DNA of 64,000 bases. It comes from Clostridia bacterium. GTDB lineage: Bacteria; Bacillota; Clostridia; Christensenellales; CAG-138. The position numbers and the translations under genes are program-made. Positions 43,887-53,022 of this stretch are shown here, in pieces. Every line of letters starts with the position of its first letter. Positions within the stretch are counted from its first letter, which is position 1. Location: NCBI GenBank assembly GCA_017416425.1, contig JAFQCL010000014.1:36891-100890 (forward strand), written 5' to 3'. The notes below the pieces were generated by a model. The model saw only the letters and a list, made by a program, of their open reading frames with translations, made no database searches and was not told the origin of the DNA.

Positions 43887-45584
43887 ATGGATATCAAGCA
43901 GAATATTATTGCTGCCATTGGGAAGATAATCGACATTCCCGAACCTGAACTTGCCGACTGGCTTGAAATACCTCCGACCCCCGACATGGGTGATTTTGCG
44001 TTCCCATGTTTCAAACTCGCAAAGTCAATGCGAAAAGCGCCTGCTGTTATCGCTTCTGAGCTTTGTGTAGCTCTTCCTAAAATCTCCGGCATAAGTGAAG
44101 CAAAAAACGTCGGACCCTATCTTAATTTTTTCATCGATAAGGCTCTATTTTCCAAAAACGCACTAAGCCGTGTGCTTTCCTGCGGCACAAGCTACGGTTC
44201 TTCAAATGAAGGTAATGGCAAAACCATCTGTATCGATTATTCTTCCATAAATATAGCAAAGCCATTCAGTATTCATCATCTTACGACGACCGTACTTGGC
44301 CATTCTTTGAAGCGTATATTCGACCATCTTGGGTATACCACCGTAAGCATAAACCATCTTGGCGACTGGGGCACTCAGTTTGGTAAGATGCTTGTCGCTT
44401 TCAGGAAATGGGGAGATAAGGAAACCATAGAAAATGGCGCCTCAATGAGGGAGCTTGTAAAGCTCTATGTAAGATTCCACGAAGAGGCAGAAAATGACCC
44501 CGGTCTTAACGACCAGGCAAGAGAGGCCTTCAGGCAGATCGAGCTCCATGATCCTGAATCTTGGGAATTATTTGAGTGGTTTAAGGAGGTCACGCTTAAG
44601 GACGTAAATAAGGTATATGAGCTCCTCGGCATTAAATTCGACAGCTATGCAGGCGAAGCATTTTATGAGGATAAGATGCAAGCTGTTATCGATGAGCTTG
44701 AAGATAAAAACCTTCTTACCATAGACAATGGTTGCAGCATAGTTGATCTCTCCGAATACGACATGCCCCCTTGTCTTATACTAAAGAGCAATGGCGGTAC
44801 TGTGTATCCCACACGCGACATTACCGCCGCAATATACAGAAAAAACACATATGATTTCCATAAAAATCTTTATGTCGTAGCTTATCAGCAAAACCTGCAT
44901 TTTCAGCAATTCTTTAAAGTGCTGGAGCTTATGGGCTATGAGTGGGCAAAGGACTGTGTACACGTTAACTTTGGAATGATAAGCATGGCAGATGGCACTC
45001 TCTCCACAAGGAAAGGCAAAGTGGTCTATCTTGAGGATGTTCTTAATGCCGCCGTTGAAAAGACGCTTGAAATAATAAAGGAAAAGTCTCCTGATCTTGA
45101 GAATAAAGAGTATGTCGCTCGTCAGGTGGGTGTGGGCGCTGTTATATTTGGCGTTCTTTATAGCGGGCGCATTAAGGATATCGTATTCTCTTACGAGAAA
45201 GCGCTTAACTTTGATGGAGAAACGGGCCCCTATGTACAGTATACTCATGCAAGATGCTGCTCCGTTATGCGTAAGTCAATGGGCTATGATGCGGATAATA
45301 TCGATTTCTCCAAACTTTGCGATGAAAGCTCTATAGCGCTTCTTCGCTCTATCGAAGCTTTACCGGATATCATAAACGCAGCTGCGGATAAATATGAACC
45401 ATTCCTCATCGCTCGCGCTGCGGTTGATATCTGTTCAAAGTTCAATAAATTCTATTACGATAATCGAATTATGGATGATGACGAAGCTACAAGAAATGCT
45501 CGTCTCGCTCTCACTGATGCAACAAGGATCACCATCAAGGTTGCGCTATCACTCATAGGCCTTGAAGCTCCCGAAAGAATGTAA
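43887..45584 (+). CDS. argS: arginyl-tRNA synthetase with altered HIGH motif
   Basis: Class I synthetase, 565 residues. It has the N-terminal Add1-like domain, the catalytic region starting CIDYSSINIAKPF, the ArgRS-type KMSK region LSTRKGKVVYLEDVL and the DALR anticodon-binding domain with VQYTHARCCSVMRK. The first signature, usually HIGH or HVGH directly after KPF, reads SIHH here (residues 128-131), so the first histidine and the glycine differ. The rest of the protein is intact, so it is probably functional, but it may be a divergent or second copy. It is followed by serS and preceded by a lipoprotein gene. Confidence 0.92.
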   Translation: MDIKQNIIAAIGKIIDIPEPELADWLEIPPTPDMGDFAFPCFKLAKSMRKAPAVIASELCVALPKISGISEAKNVGPYLNFFIDKALFSKNALSRVLSCGTSYGSSNEGNGKTICIDYSSINIAKPFSIHHLTTTVLGHSLKRIFDHLGYTTVSINHLGDWGTQFGKMLVAFRKWGDKETIENGASMRELVKLYVRFHEEAENDPGLNDQAREAFRQIELHDPESWELFEWFKEVTLKDVNKVYELLGIKFDSYAGEAFYEDKMQAVIDELEDKNLLTIDNGCSIVDLSEYDMPPCLILKSNGGTVYPTRDITAAIYRKNTYDFHKNLYVVAYQQNLHFQQFFKVLELMGYEWAKDCVHVNFGMISMADGTLSTRKGKVVYLEDVLNAAVEKTLEIIKEKSPDLENKEYVARQVGVGAVIFGVLYSGRIKDIVFSYEKALNFDGETGPYVQYTHARCCSVMRKSMGYDADNIDFSKLCDESSIALLRSIEALPDIINAAADKYEPFLIARAAVDICSKFNKFYYDNRIMDDDEATRNARLALTDATRITIKVALSLIGLEAPERM

Positions 45585-45617
45585 CAAAATCAAAATCAAA
45601 TAAGAAAGGATCTTATT

Positions 45618-46895
45618 ATGCTCGATATAAAGTTACTTCGTACAAACCCTGATCTTGTAAGGGAAAATATGATCAAAAAGTTTCAGCAAGATAAGCTTCA
45701 TCTCGTGGATGAGGTCATTGAGCTTGACCGTGAATACAGAGCCTGTTTAACGCAATGTGACCTGCTTAGAAATCAGCGAAATGTTATCAGCAAGCAGATC
45801 GGCGGTCTTATGGCAAAAGGTCAGCGTCAGGAAGCTGATGAGGCTAAAAAGCAGGTCGTAGCCATGGCTGATGAAATGGAAGCGCTTACCGTTCGAGAGG
45901 ATGAGCTTAAGGCTGAAATAAAAAAGCGTATGCTTGTTATCCCCAACATAATCGACAGCACAGTTCCTATAGGGCGCGATGACAGCGAAAATGTAGAGCT
46001 TGAGGTTTTCGGTGAGCCCATCGTTCCTGACTTTGAAATGCCCTACCATGTTGATATTATGGAGCGTTTAAATGGCATTGACTTAAACAGCGCGCGCAAG
46101 ACCAGCGGCAATGGTTTTTACTATTTAACCGGAGATATAGCAAGGCTTCAATCCGCAATATTGACCTATGCTCGTGATTTCATGATAGACAAGGGCTTTA
46201 CCTATTGCATTCCGCCCTTTATGATCCGCAGCAGCGTAGTCAATGGAGTTATGAGCTTCACTGAAATGGAAAACATGATGTATAAGATAGAAGGCGAGGA
46301 TCTTTATCTTATAGGCACCAGCGAACATTCCATGATAGGCCGTTTCATTGACACGTTCATCGATGAAAACGCCCTGCCTCAGCTTTTTACCAGCTATTCC
46401 CCCTGCTTTAGAAAGGAAGTTGGAGCACACGGCATTGAAGAACGTGGTGTTTATCGCGTTCATCAGTTTGAAAAACAGGAAATGGTCGTGTTATGCCATC
46501 CTACACAAAGCGGTGAATGGTTTAATAAGCTTTGGCAATACTCCGTGGAATTCTTCAGAACGCTTGACATACCTGTCCGTACAATTGAATGCTGCTCCGG
46601 CGACCTTGCAGATCTTAAGGTAAAGAGCATCGATGTTGAGGCTTGGTCACCCAGACAGCAAAAGTATACCGAAGTTGGAAGCTGCTCCAATCTCGGAGAC
46701 GCGCAGGCAAGGCGCCTTGACATAAGGGTAAAGAGTAAGAGCGGAAACTATTTCCCCCATACTCTCAACAACACAGTTGTTGCTCCTCCCAGGATGTTGA
46801 TCGCGTTTTTGGAAAACAATCTGAACGCAGACGGTACTGTACGAATACCAAAGGCGCTTCGCATGTACATGGGCGGCAAAGAAATGATTGGCTGA
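45618..46895 (+). CDS. serS: seryl-tRNA synthetase
   Basis: Class II synthetase, 425 residues. It has an N-terminal coiled-coil arm (about 30-100), motif 2 SPCFRKEVGAHGIEERGVYRVHQFEK, and motif 3 near PPRMLIAFLENNLNADG. It ends with the family's LRMYMGGKEMIG. In motif 3 the usual TLNGS...A is TLNNTVVAPPR, as in a subgroup of clostridial SerRS. AAAGGA lies 8 bases before the ATG. It is cotranscribed with argS and ends in a strong terminator. No T-box leader is present. Confidence 0.95.
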   Translation: MLDIKLLRTNPDLVRENMIKKFQQDKLHLVDEVIELDREYRACLTQCDLLRNQRNVISKQIGGLMAKGQRQEADEAKKQVVAMADEMEALTVREDELKAEIKKRMLVIPNIIDSTVPIGRDDSENVELEVFGEPIVPDFEMPYHVDIMERLNGIDLNSARKTSGNGFYYLTGDIARLQSAILTYARDFMIDKGFTYCIPPFMIRSSVVNGVMSFTEMENMMYKIEGEDLYLIGTSEHSMIGRFIDTFIDENALPQLFTSYSPCFRKEVGAHGIEERGVYRVHQFEKQEMVVLCHPTQSGEWFNKLWQYSVEFFRTLDIPVRTIECCSGDLADLKVKSIDVEAWSPRQQKYTEVGSCSNLGDAQARRLDIRVKSKSGNYFPHTLNNTVVAPPRMLIAFLENNLNADGTVRIPKALRMYMGGKEMIG

Positions 46896-46902
46896 TACCA
46901 TA

Positions 46903-46927
46903 AAAAGGGGTCACAAAGACCCCTTTT
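46903..46927. terminator. bidirectional terminator after serS
   Basis: AAAAGGGGTC and GACCCCTTTT form a perfect 10-bp stem with a 5-base loop, between convergent genes. Confidence 0.92.
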
Positions 46928-46943
46928 ATTCTATTTATTGATC

Positions 46944-48230
46944 CTAGCTTCGGACAGTATCAATTAGCAGCATAAAAGTTGCAATGATAAGCTTTGGCAT
47001 AAGCTTAAAAATGAGAGAAGTGTTTAAAATAAGGCGCTTATCCCCCGTTTGAACGCTGTTTTTCATCTCCTCATAGAGCATTTTTATCACTATGCGTTCG
47101 TCAGTTGTAGTAAGCAGCCTATATAGCAGCGCCCTATAGCCAATACCTTCGAGTGAAGGCATGCATACTTCATCAAAACGCGCTAAAAGCGCCTCTATAT
47201 ACTCATCTTCCGTGTAAATAGCTGTAGAATCCAGTAAAAAGGCGCTGCCTGCCATATCAGCAGCGGCATATAGCCAACCTTTTTCAATTGTTTCCTTTGA
47301 GGTAGCCTTTTCCATACAGGTGGCTGCAGCGGATAGAATTCGCTTTTCTGCTGCGTCTCCACTTGAATTCATAGGAAGCCATATGGAACGCAAAGTCGAG
47401 GCGAGTTCCGGATATGCATCGCTCAAAGCGTCAAACACATGTGGCTTAAAAGTAAAACGCCAACCGTCATATACACCAAATACCTTTAAAGTATCGTTGT
47501 ATCCAAGCTTAAAAAGGCGCTGTGAACGAGCCTGTGAAAACATGAGCATATGTCCCAAATTCTCCCTTGGACTTATGATTTTAACGGGTATGCTCTTATC
47601 CTTTTGCTTCTTTACGGCGCCAAATGACTGAAGGTCTATTGCTATTACCTGTTTTGCTCCCGCTTTTATAGCAAGATTAATGGGCATACTGTCAAAATAT
47701 CCGCCATCCACATATTTACATCCATCTACAATATACGGTTTCATTGCCGGAAAGCAGGCACTTGATGCCATTAGATAATCCACCATAAGCTCCTTTGGAA
47801 TATCATTTTTAAATAGCTCCACCGGTGTGAATGAAGGATATTTTGCCGTTGTGAGCCCAAACTCAACAGTCGAATCATAAAGCGCATCGATATCCAAGAT
47901 GCGTTCTATAAGTTCCCTCAGGGGAGACTGATCTATACATTGGTTGGCCATAGCTTTTTTAAACAGAATCTTTGTAGCCTTTCTTTCAACATCAAGCGCC
48001 TGCTCATCTATATCCATAATGCAGTCGATCACTTTTTCTGTGGTTATCTCATTCCACAGCTTATATAAAAGTTCCGACTTTCCCGACGCTATCATGGCGC
48101 CATTCAATGCCCCTACGGATGCTCCTGTTATAATATCAAAGCTATATCCCATCTCCAAAAGAGCACGGTACGCCCCTACCTGATAGGCGCCCCTTGCGCC
48201 TCCTCCAGCAAGCACTAAAGCCGTCTTCAT
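46944..48230 (-). CDS. patatin-like phospholipase family protein
   Basis: A 428-residue patatin-fold lipid hydrolase. The oxyanion loop is GGGARGAYQ near the start, the nucleophile motif is GASVG, and the catalytic aspartate is in VDGGYFDSMP. The C-terminal 180 residues after the patatin domain are helical and not recognised. Substrate unknown. The start at 48230 is preferred over the in-frame ATG five codons upstream because GGGGA precedes it. Confidence 0.88.
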   Translation of the reverse strand: MKTALVLAGGGARGAYQVGAYRALLEMGYSFDIITGASVGALNGAMIASGKSELLYKLWNEITTEKVIDCIMDIDEQALDVERKATKILFKKAMANQCIDQSPLRELIERILDIDALYDSTVEFGLTTAKYPSFTPVELFKNDIPKELMVDYLMASSACFPAMKPYIVDGCKYVDGGYFDSMPINLAIKAGAKQVIAIDLQSFGAVKKQKDKSIPVKIISPRENLGHMLMFSQARSQRLFKLGYNDTLKVFGVYDGWRFTFKPHVFDALSDAYPELASTLRSIWLPMNSSGDAAEKRILSAAATCMEKATSKETIEKGWLYAAADMAGSAFLLDSTAIYTEDEYIEALLARFDEVCMPSLEGIGYRALLYRLLTTTDERIVIKMLYEEMKNSVQTGDKRLILNTSLIFKLMPKLIIATFMLLIDTVRS

Positions 48231-48294
48231 ACAATCCCCGTCCATTCTTTGTTTTATCTATTTTAACCCAATTACCCTTGATTGTAAACAAAAA

Positions 48295-48312
48295 GGAGGC
48301 ATATCTGCCTCC
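48295..48312 (-). terminator. terminator of the ABC exporter operon
   Basis: GGAGGCA and TGCCTCC form a 7-bp stem with a 4-base loop; on the minus strand it is followed by TTTTTGTTT. It lies 22 bases after the last stop codon. Confidence 0.85.
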
Positions 48313-48333
48313 CAATACGCTTCGTTAAAGCGC

Positions 48334-50196
48334 CTATTTGTTTAAAATGCCCTGGGATTGCTCTTCACGGAACTGGGTCGTATAAAGATCATAGTAGTAG
48401 CCACGCTGCTTCAAAAGCTCTTTATGCGTACCAGATTCGGTTATCTTGCCGCCCCTGATAACAAGTATCCTGTCAGCAGTTCGAATAGTCGATAATCTGT
48501 GTGCCACGATAAAGCTGGTACGGTTTTTAAGTACGGTTGTGATGGCATTCTGTATAAGCTGTTCCGTCTCCGTATCTATAGATGAAGTCGCCTCATCCAG
48601 TACAAATATCTTCGGATTTGCAAGTATTACCCTTGCAAATGATATAAGTTGCTTCTGCCCCGTTGAAAGCCTTACACCGCCTTCGCCGACCTCCGTATCA
48701 TAGCCATTCTCCTGCCTCAAAATGAAATCCTCCGCATGTACCATTTGAGCCGCCGCCCTTATCTCTTCAAGCGTAGCGTCTTTCTTGGCATATGCAAGGT
48801 TATCACGGATAGTTCCTGAGAACAAATGGGGCTGTTGAAGCACATAGCCGAGACTTCTTTGCAGCCAAAGCTGGCTGCGTTCACGATAATCACGTCCATC
48901 AATGAGGATTCGACCCTCTGTCGGCTCATAGAATCGGCAGATCAGGTTTACGATCGTGCTCTTGCCCGCACCTGTTTCACCTACCAAGGCTATCGTCTGG
49001 CCTGCTTTGACATCCAAATTAAAGTTACTAAGTACCTTCTCTCCACCCTTATAGGCAAACGATACATTTTCAAATTTTATGTCTCCCGTTATGGGCTCCC
49101 AGTTCTCAGGCTTTGGATCAAACGCATCCCCATACCTTTCCTCGACCTCAGCGCTATCCTCTATTTCACAGGGCGTGTCGATAAGGGTCATGACACGCTC
49201 GGCACTGGCTTGTGCGCTCTGGAACTCCGCCAGTATTCGGGCAAGTGACTGTATAGGTTCAAAAAAGTTTGACGTATAGCTTATAAACGCTGATAATGTA
49301 CCATATGTCATTGTTCCAATAAGGCCTACGCTTCCGATCGCAGAAAGCACTACCGCTCTTCCGCCAACACCCAGCGCTATAGCCGAACCTACAGCGGCAA
49401 GAAGCATTACGATCGGCATAAACGTATGCGAAAGCACTATCGATTTTATTGATGCATGGCGCATTTCAGATGTAATTTCAACAAATTCCTCAGAATTCTT
49501 TTCCTCACGCACAAGTGTCTTTGTGGTCATTGCGCCCATTATGCCTTCATTGAACGCACCCGTGATCCTGGAGTTTGCTTTGCGGACGGTTCGCTGATTT
49601 TTAAGTATCCGCTTTTGGAAGTATATGCATGCCACAACAAGAGGCGGAATTACAACCATAACTATCAGCGCAAGCTTCCAGTTAAGTACGAACAATATCA
49701 CTATTACACCTATGAGGTATGTAAGCGCCCAAAAAAGGTCTACTACACTCCAAGCGATCATTTCAGACAATCTTGCTATGTCGCTTACCATTCTCGCCAT
49801 AATATAACCCACAGGGGTTTTATCATAATACGAAAATGAAAGCTTTTGAAGCTTTAAATAAGCATCCTGCCTGATATCATAGGATATTCCCATTTCCAGT
49901 TTACTTGCCGTCTTTACAAAATTGTAAACGCAGAAGCCCTGAATGGCAATAGCCCCAAGATACGCAGCAATAAACCAGCCAAAGCCCGTAAGATCGCCTT
50001 TTTCCACAAAATTATCAATGGCATAGGTGGTAAATAACGGATAAGCAATGTCTATACCTGATGTGAGGATCATTGTCAAAGCAGCTATGATTACCTGTTT
50101 TTTATAGACAAGCGCGTATCTGAATATCTTTTTCCATATTCCGACATCTATTTTACTGTCATAGCTTTGCTCTTCAATATAATTATAATCACTCAT
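48334..50196 (-). CDS. ABC transporter half-exporter, canonical Walker B (BmrD-like)
   Basis: A 620-residue ABC exporter with six membrane helices (about 25-330) and a C-terminal ATPase: Walker A GETGAGKST, Q-loop, signature LSTGQKQ and Walker B IFVLDEATSSID with the catalytic glutamate. The signature has Thr in place of the second residue of the normal LSGGQ. Its partner has the opposite pattern (normal signature, no catalytic glutamate), which is the rule for heterodimeric exporters with one degenerate ATP site. It lies 3 bases after the partner gene. Multidrug export is the likely function, by analogy with BmrCD; the substrate is not known. Confidence 0.9.
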   Translation of the reverse strand: MSDYNYIEEQSYDSKIDVGIWKKIFRYALVYKKQVIIAALTMILTSGIDIAYPLFTTYAIDNFVEKGDLTGFGWFIAAYLGAIAIQGFCVYNFVKTASKLEMGISYDIRQDAYLKLQKLSFSYYDKTPVGYIMARMVSDIARLSEMIAWSVVDLFWALTYLIGVIVILFVLNWKLALIVMVVIPPLVVACIYFQKRILKNQRTVRKANSRITGAFNEGIMGAMTTKTLVREEKNSEEFVEITSEMRHASIKSIVLSHTFMPIVMLLAAVGSAIALGVGGRAVVLSAIGSVGLIGTMTYGTLSAFISYTSNFFEPIQSLARILAEFQSAQASAERVMTLIDTPCEIEDSAEVEERYGDAFDPKPENWEPITGDIKFENVSFAYKGGEKVLSNFNLDVKAGQTIALVGETGAGKSTIVNLICRFYEPTEGRILIDGRDYRERSQLWLQRSLGYVLQQPHLFSGTIRDNLAYAKKDATLEEIRAAAQMVHAEDFILRQENGYDTEVGEGGVRLSTGQKQLISFARVILANPKIFVLDEATSSIDTETEQLIQNAITTVLKNRTSFIVAHRLSTIRTADRILVIRGGKITESGTHKELLKQRGYYYDLYTTQFREEQSQGILNK

Positions 50197-50199
50197 AAA

Positions 50200-52044
50200 T
50201 TACATACCTCCTTCCTCAATCAGCTCATCCTCAAGCTGATTTTGAATATGTGCTATGCGCTTATAAAGACCATCCTTAGCAAGCAGCTCCTCATGCGTAC
50301 CGGAAGCGATAAGCTTTCCGTCATCCAGCACAAGAATGCAATCCGCAGTTGAAAGTGTTGTGATTCTGTGAGATATTATGAACATGGTGCTGTCCTTCTT
50401 GCGAAGGCTCAGTGCATCCCTTATGGCAGCATCGGTTTCGGTATCCACGGCGCTTAATGAGTCATCGAAAATGAGTATAGGAGCGTTTTGCATCAGCATC
50501 CTTGCTATGGCTACACGCTGCTTCTGGCCACCGGATAATGTTACGCCTCGCTCGCCTACGATCGTGTCATAGCCATTTTCAAAGCTCATTACAACATCAT
50601 GTAGAGAGGCCACCTTCGCTGCTTCGTATACCTCTTCATCGCTTGCATCGGGTCTTGTTATTCTGATGTTCTCCATTATATTACGCGAATAAAGGAACGG
50701 CTCCTGAAGCACAATGCCAATATTACGCCTTAAATGACCGCTTTCGATATCGTTAATATCCACGCCATCTATGGTTATGGAACCTGATGTACATTGATAA
50801 AGCCTCTGAAGCAATTGCACAAGGCTGGATTTACCTGAACCGGTGGAACCAAGTATCGCTATGGTCGATCCGGGCTTCACTTTAAAACTTATTTTCTTTA
50901 ATACATCGTCATAGGTGTCATAGCCAAAGCATACATCCTTAAACTCAATCTCACCTCGTATCTGAGGCTTAAGGGCTTTTCCAGGCTCTTTTTCCTTTTC
51001 CTGATCAAATATCTCGTTAAGTCTCTCTACGGATACGGACATTTTACCAAGGTCTGCGAGTACACGACCAAGCTGACGAACCGGCCATGTGAGCATACTG
51101 GTATACGTGGTAAAAAGAAGCAGATTTCCTATCGAAAATACCTCCGGCTGAGTAGTTGCAAAATATATGCCTGTAAACAAAGATATTGCGATCTGCAAAT
51201 ATCCCAAGCAGTCTGTACAACCCCAGTATAAAGCCAGCATTTTTAGGAGCTTATAATTCTTCTCCTTAAAATCAGCATTATCATGGGTGAACTTTTCCAT
51301 CTCAGCAGACTGCTGCCCAAAAGCTCTTACGACTCTTACACCTGTAAGGTTTTCCTGTATTGTTGCGGAGAGCTTACCTTCAGCTTCATCAGCGCTCTGG
51401 AATTGCTTTTTAACATTTTTAAAGTACACAAACGATATAATGGCAAGTATAGGCATCATTACAGTGGATGCTATTGCCATTTTCACGTTCATAGAAAACA
51501 TTATAGTAGCTGCAAATATTATCATTGCAACGGTACGCAAAACTTCCATGAGCTGATTAACTATAAAACGGCGTATGGTTTCAACATCAGAAGTACAGCG
51601 CTGTATCAGATCTCCGGTAGATACGTGCTTATGATAATCATAAGGTACGCGCTGAAGATGTGAGTAAAGATTATCCCTAAGGGTCTTAGCCATATTCTCC
51701 GAAGCAGTACCTATGCATCGTCCTCTCAGATGAACCGACAAAGCATAACACAGCTGACATAGCAAAAGCGCGGCAGCGCACAGAATAAGATGCTCAATCA
51801 GATACTCTCTGCCGCCCAGCGATTCTATCCAGTTCATGAGAAAATTCGGTGCATCTTCGATCTCGCGTCCGCCTATCGCATAGTCTACCGTAAAGCTTAT
51901 GACATAAGGCTTTACATAGCTTGCGATAACAGCTGTAAGCATAAATATCGTACCAAGTATAAAATAACGTTTCGAGCCATAAAGATAAGGCCAGAGACTT
52001 TTAATTATGCCCTTTTTCTTTGCATTCCTTGCTTTCTTGTCCAA
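50200..52044 (-). CDS. ABC transporter half-exporter, degenerate Walker B (BmrC-like)
   Basis: A 614-residue ABC exporter with six membrane helices (about 25-330) and an ATPase domain: Walker A GSTGSGKSS, signature LSGGQKQRVAIAR and Walker B ILIFDDSLSAVD, where the catalytic glutamate is Asp. That substitution is typical of the first subunit of heterodimeric exporters such as BmrC or TM287. The start codon is TTG or an equivalent at 52044, with AGGAG 6-8 bases upstream. Expression is probably controlled by the leader-peptide attenuator between 52116 and 52310. Confidence 0.9.
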   Translation of the reverse strand: MDKKARNAKKKGIIKSLWPYLYGSKRYFILGTIFMLTAVIASYVKPYVISFTVDYAIGGREIEDAPNFLMNWIESLGGREYLIEHLILCAAALLLCQLCYALSVHLRGRCIGTASENMAKTLRDNLYSHLQRVPYDYHKHVSTGDLIQRCTSDVETIRRFIVNQLMEVLRTVAMIIFAATIMFSMNVKMAIASTVMMPILAIISFVYFKNVKKQFQSADEAEGKLSATIQENLTGVRVVRAFGQQSAEMEKFTHDNADFKEKNYKLLKMLALYWGCTDCLGYLQIAISLFTGIYFATTQPEVFSIGNLLLFTTYTSMLTWPVRQLGRVLADLGKMSVSVERLNEIFDQEKEKEPGKALKPQIRGEIEFKDVCFGYDTYDDVLKKISFKVKPGSTIAILGSTGSGKSSLVQLLQRLYQCTSGSITIDGVDINDIESGHLRRNIGIVLQEPFLYSRNIMENIRITRPDASDEEVYEAAKVASLHDVVMSFENGYDTIVGERGVTLSGGQKQRVAIARMLMQNAPILIFDDSLSAVDTETDAAIRDALSLRKKDSTMFIISHRITTLSTADCILVLDDGKLIASGTHEELLAKDGLYKRIAHIQNQLEDELIEEGGM

Positions 52045-52115
52045 AAGTTACCTCTCCTTTCATTATCCGGGCTGTTCCATCTTCCCATAAGGCGCCCTCT
52101 ACTCGCCATATGGGC

Positions 52116-52151
52116 AAAAAAATTGCTGCGAACTATTGATGTTCGCAGCAA
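52116..52151 (-). terminator. attenuator terminator in the ABC exporter leader
   Basis: TTGCTGCGAAC and GTTCGCAGCAA form a perfect 11-bp stem with a 7-base loop, followed on the minus strand by seven U residues. It lies 15 bases after the leader peptide stop and about 70 bases before the first transporter gene. Confidence 0.92.
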
Positions 52152-52165
52152 AAGAACAGCTTTTC

Positions 52166-52252
52166 TTATGCGATCCAAAAAGGTCGCGCACATGCGAACA
52201 TACTTATATCTGTATTGACGTTTATGTAATTGTAATAGTAAACAGTCACCAT
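52166..52252 (-). CDS. 28-residue leader peptide of the ABC exporter operon
   Basis: A short ORF with ATG at 52250-52252, preceded by AAAGGAGG at 7 bases, one of the strongest ribosome-binding sites in the window. The peptide begins MVTVYYYNYINV and ends CARPFWIA. Its position (after the promoter, before an intrinsic terminator, upstream of a heterodimeric ABC exporter) matches the bmrB-bmrCD arrangement of Bacillus subtilis, where stalling on the leader prevents termination. Here GTTCGCA in the ORF (52193-52199) repeats part of the terminator's 3' arm and could pair with the 5' arm as an antiterminator. I infer function from layout; the peptide itself matches nothing I know. Confidence 0.75.
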   Translation of the reverse strand: MVTVYYYNYINVNTDISMFACARPFWIA

Positions 52253-52282
52253 GTGACGACCTCCTTTCATAGATTCCTTCGT

Positions 52283-52310
52283 ATTATACTACATACACCA
52301 GCTATTTCAA
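52283..52310 (-). promoter_or_regulatory. promoter of the leader peptide-ABC exporter operon
   Basis: Reading leftwards: TTGAAA, 16 bases, perfect TATAAT, about 30 bases before the leader peptide start. Confidence 0.65.
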
Positions 52311-52320
52311 GCATTTTCTG

Positions 52321-53022
52321 TCATATATATGTTATAATTTTACTGATCTGATCGGGACGCTCGGCGGGAAGCATATGACCTGCATTCTCAACAACGACCA
52401 TCTTTGCGCCGGGTATGCTCGAAGCGATAAGCTGAGTATGCTCAAATCGGATCATATCCCTATCGCCAACCACCACATAAACCTCGTTTGCGCATATAGA
52501 TCCAAGGTGCTTCGGATCTATATCGGGCTGAGTAAGCATAAGGTCGAACAATTGAACGCCTCGCTCGTCTAAAGTTAGCGCAAGCCTATCCCTTTCTTTA
52601 CGCATATCGTCAAGTACATCCGCATGAAGTCCACAGGGGTTCAAATTCGCACCGATGATTACAATCTTATCAAAAATATCCTGTGAAAGCGCCATAAGCA
52701 AGGCAATAACAGCGCCATCGCTAAAGCCAATAACGCTGCAGCGCTTAACATCAAGTGCTTTTAAAACAGCAAAAGTATCATCAGCCATCTGTTCATAGCT
52801 TTGAATTTGGCCTGTTGACTCACCCTGACCCCTGCTATCTATCCTTATAAAGCATCTTTCATGCCCTGCTATGCACTCATCAAATACATACCTATCTTCA
52901 CCATTTCCATGGAGGAGCAATATAGGTAAGCGCCCATCATCAATGCCAACTATATCATACGCTATGCTTGCACCAAAAACTTCGAGCCTTCCTGAGGTTA
53001 TCATCGGTATACCATGTCTCAT
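52321..53022 (-). CDS. alpha/beta fold hydrolase
   Basis: A 233-residue alpha/beta hydrolase. The oxyanion region is LLLHGNGEDR (about 36-45), the nucleophile elbow is GFSDG (about 99-103), the acid lies in VVVGDRDMI, and the catalytic histidine is in NAGHML. Substrate unknown. Its ATG overlaps the stop codon of the M42 peptidase gene by 4 bases, so it is translated with it. Confidence 0.87.
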   Translation of the reverse strand: MRHGIPMITSGRLEVFGASIAYDIVGIDDGRLPILLLHGNGEDRYVFDECIAGHERCFIRIDSRGQGESTGQIQSYEQMADDTFAVLKALDVKRCSVIGFSDGAVIALLMALSQDIFDKIVIIGANLNPCGLHADVLDDMRKERDRLALTLDERGVQLFDLMLTQPDIDPKHLGSICANEVYVVVGDRDMIRFEHTQLIASSIPGAKMVVVENAGHMLPAERPDQISKIITYI

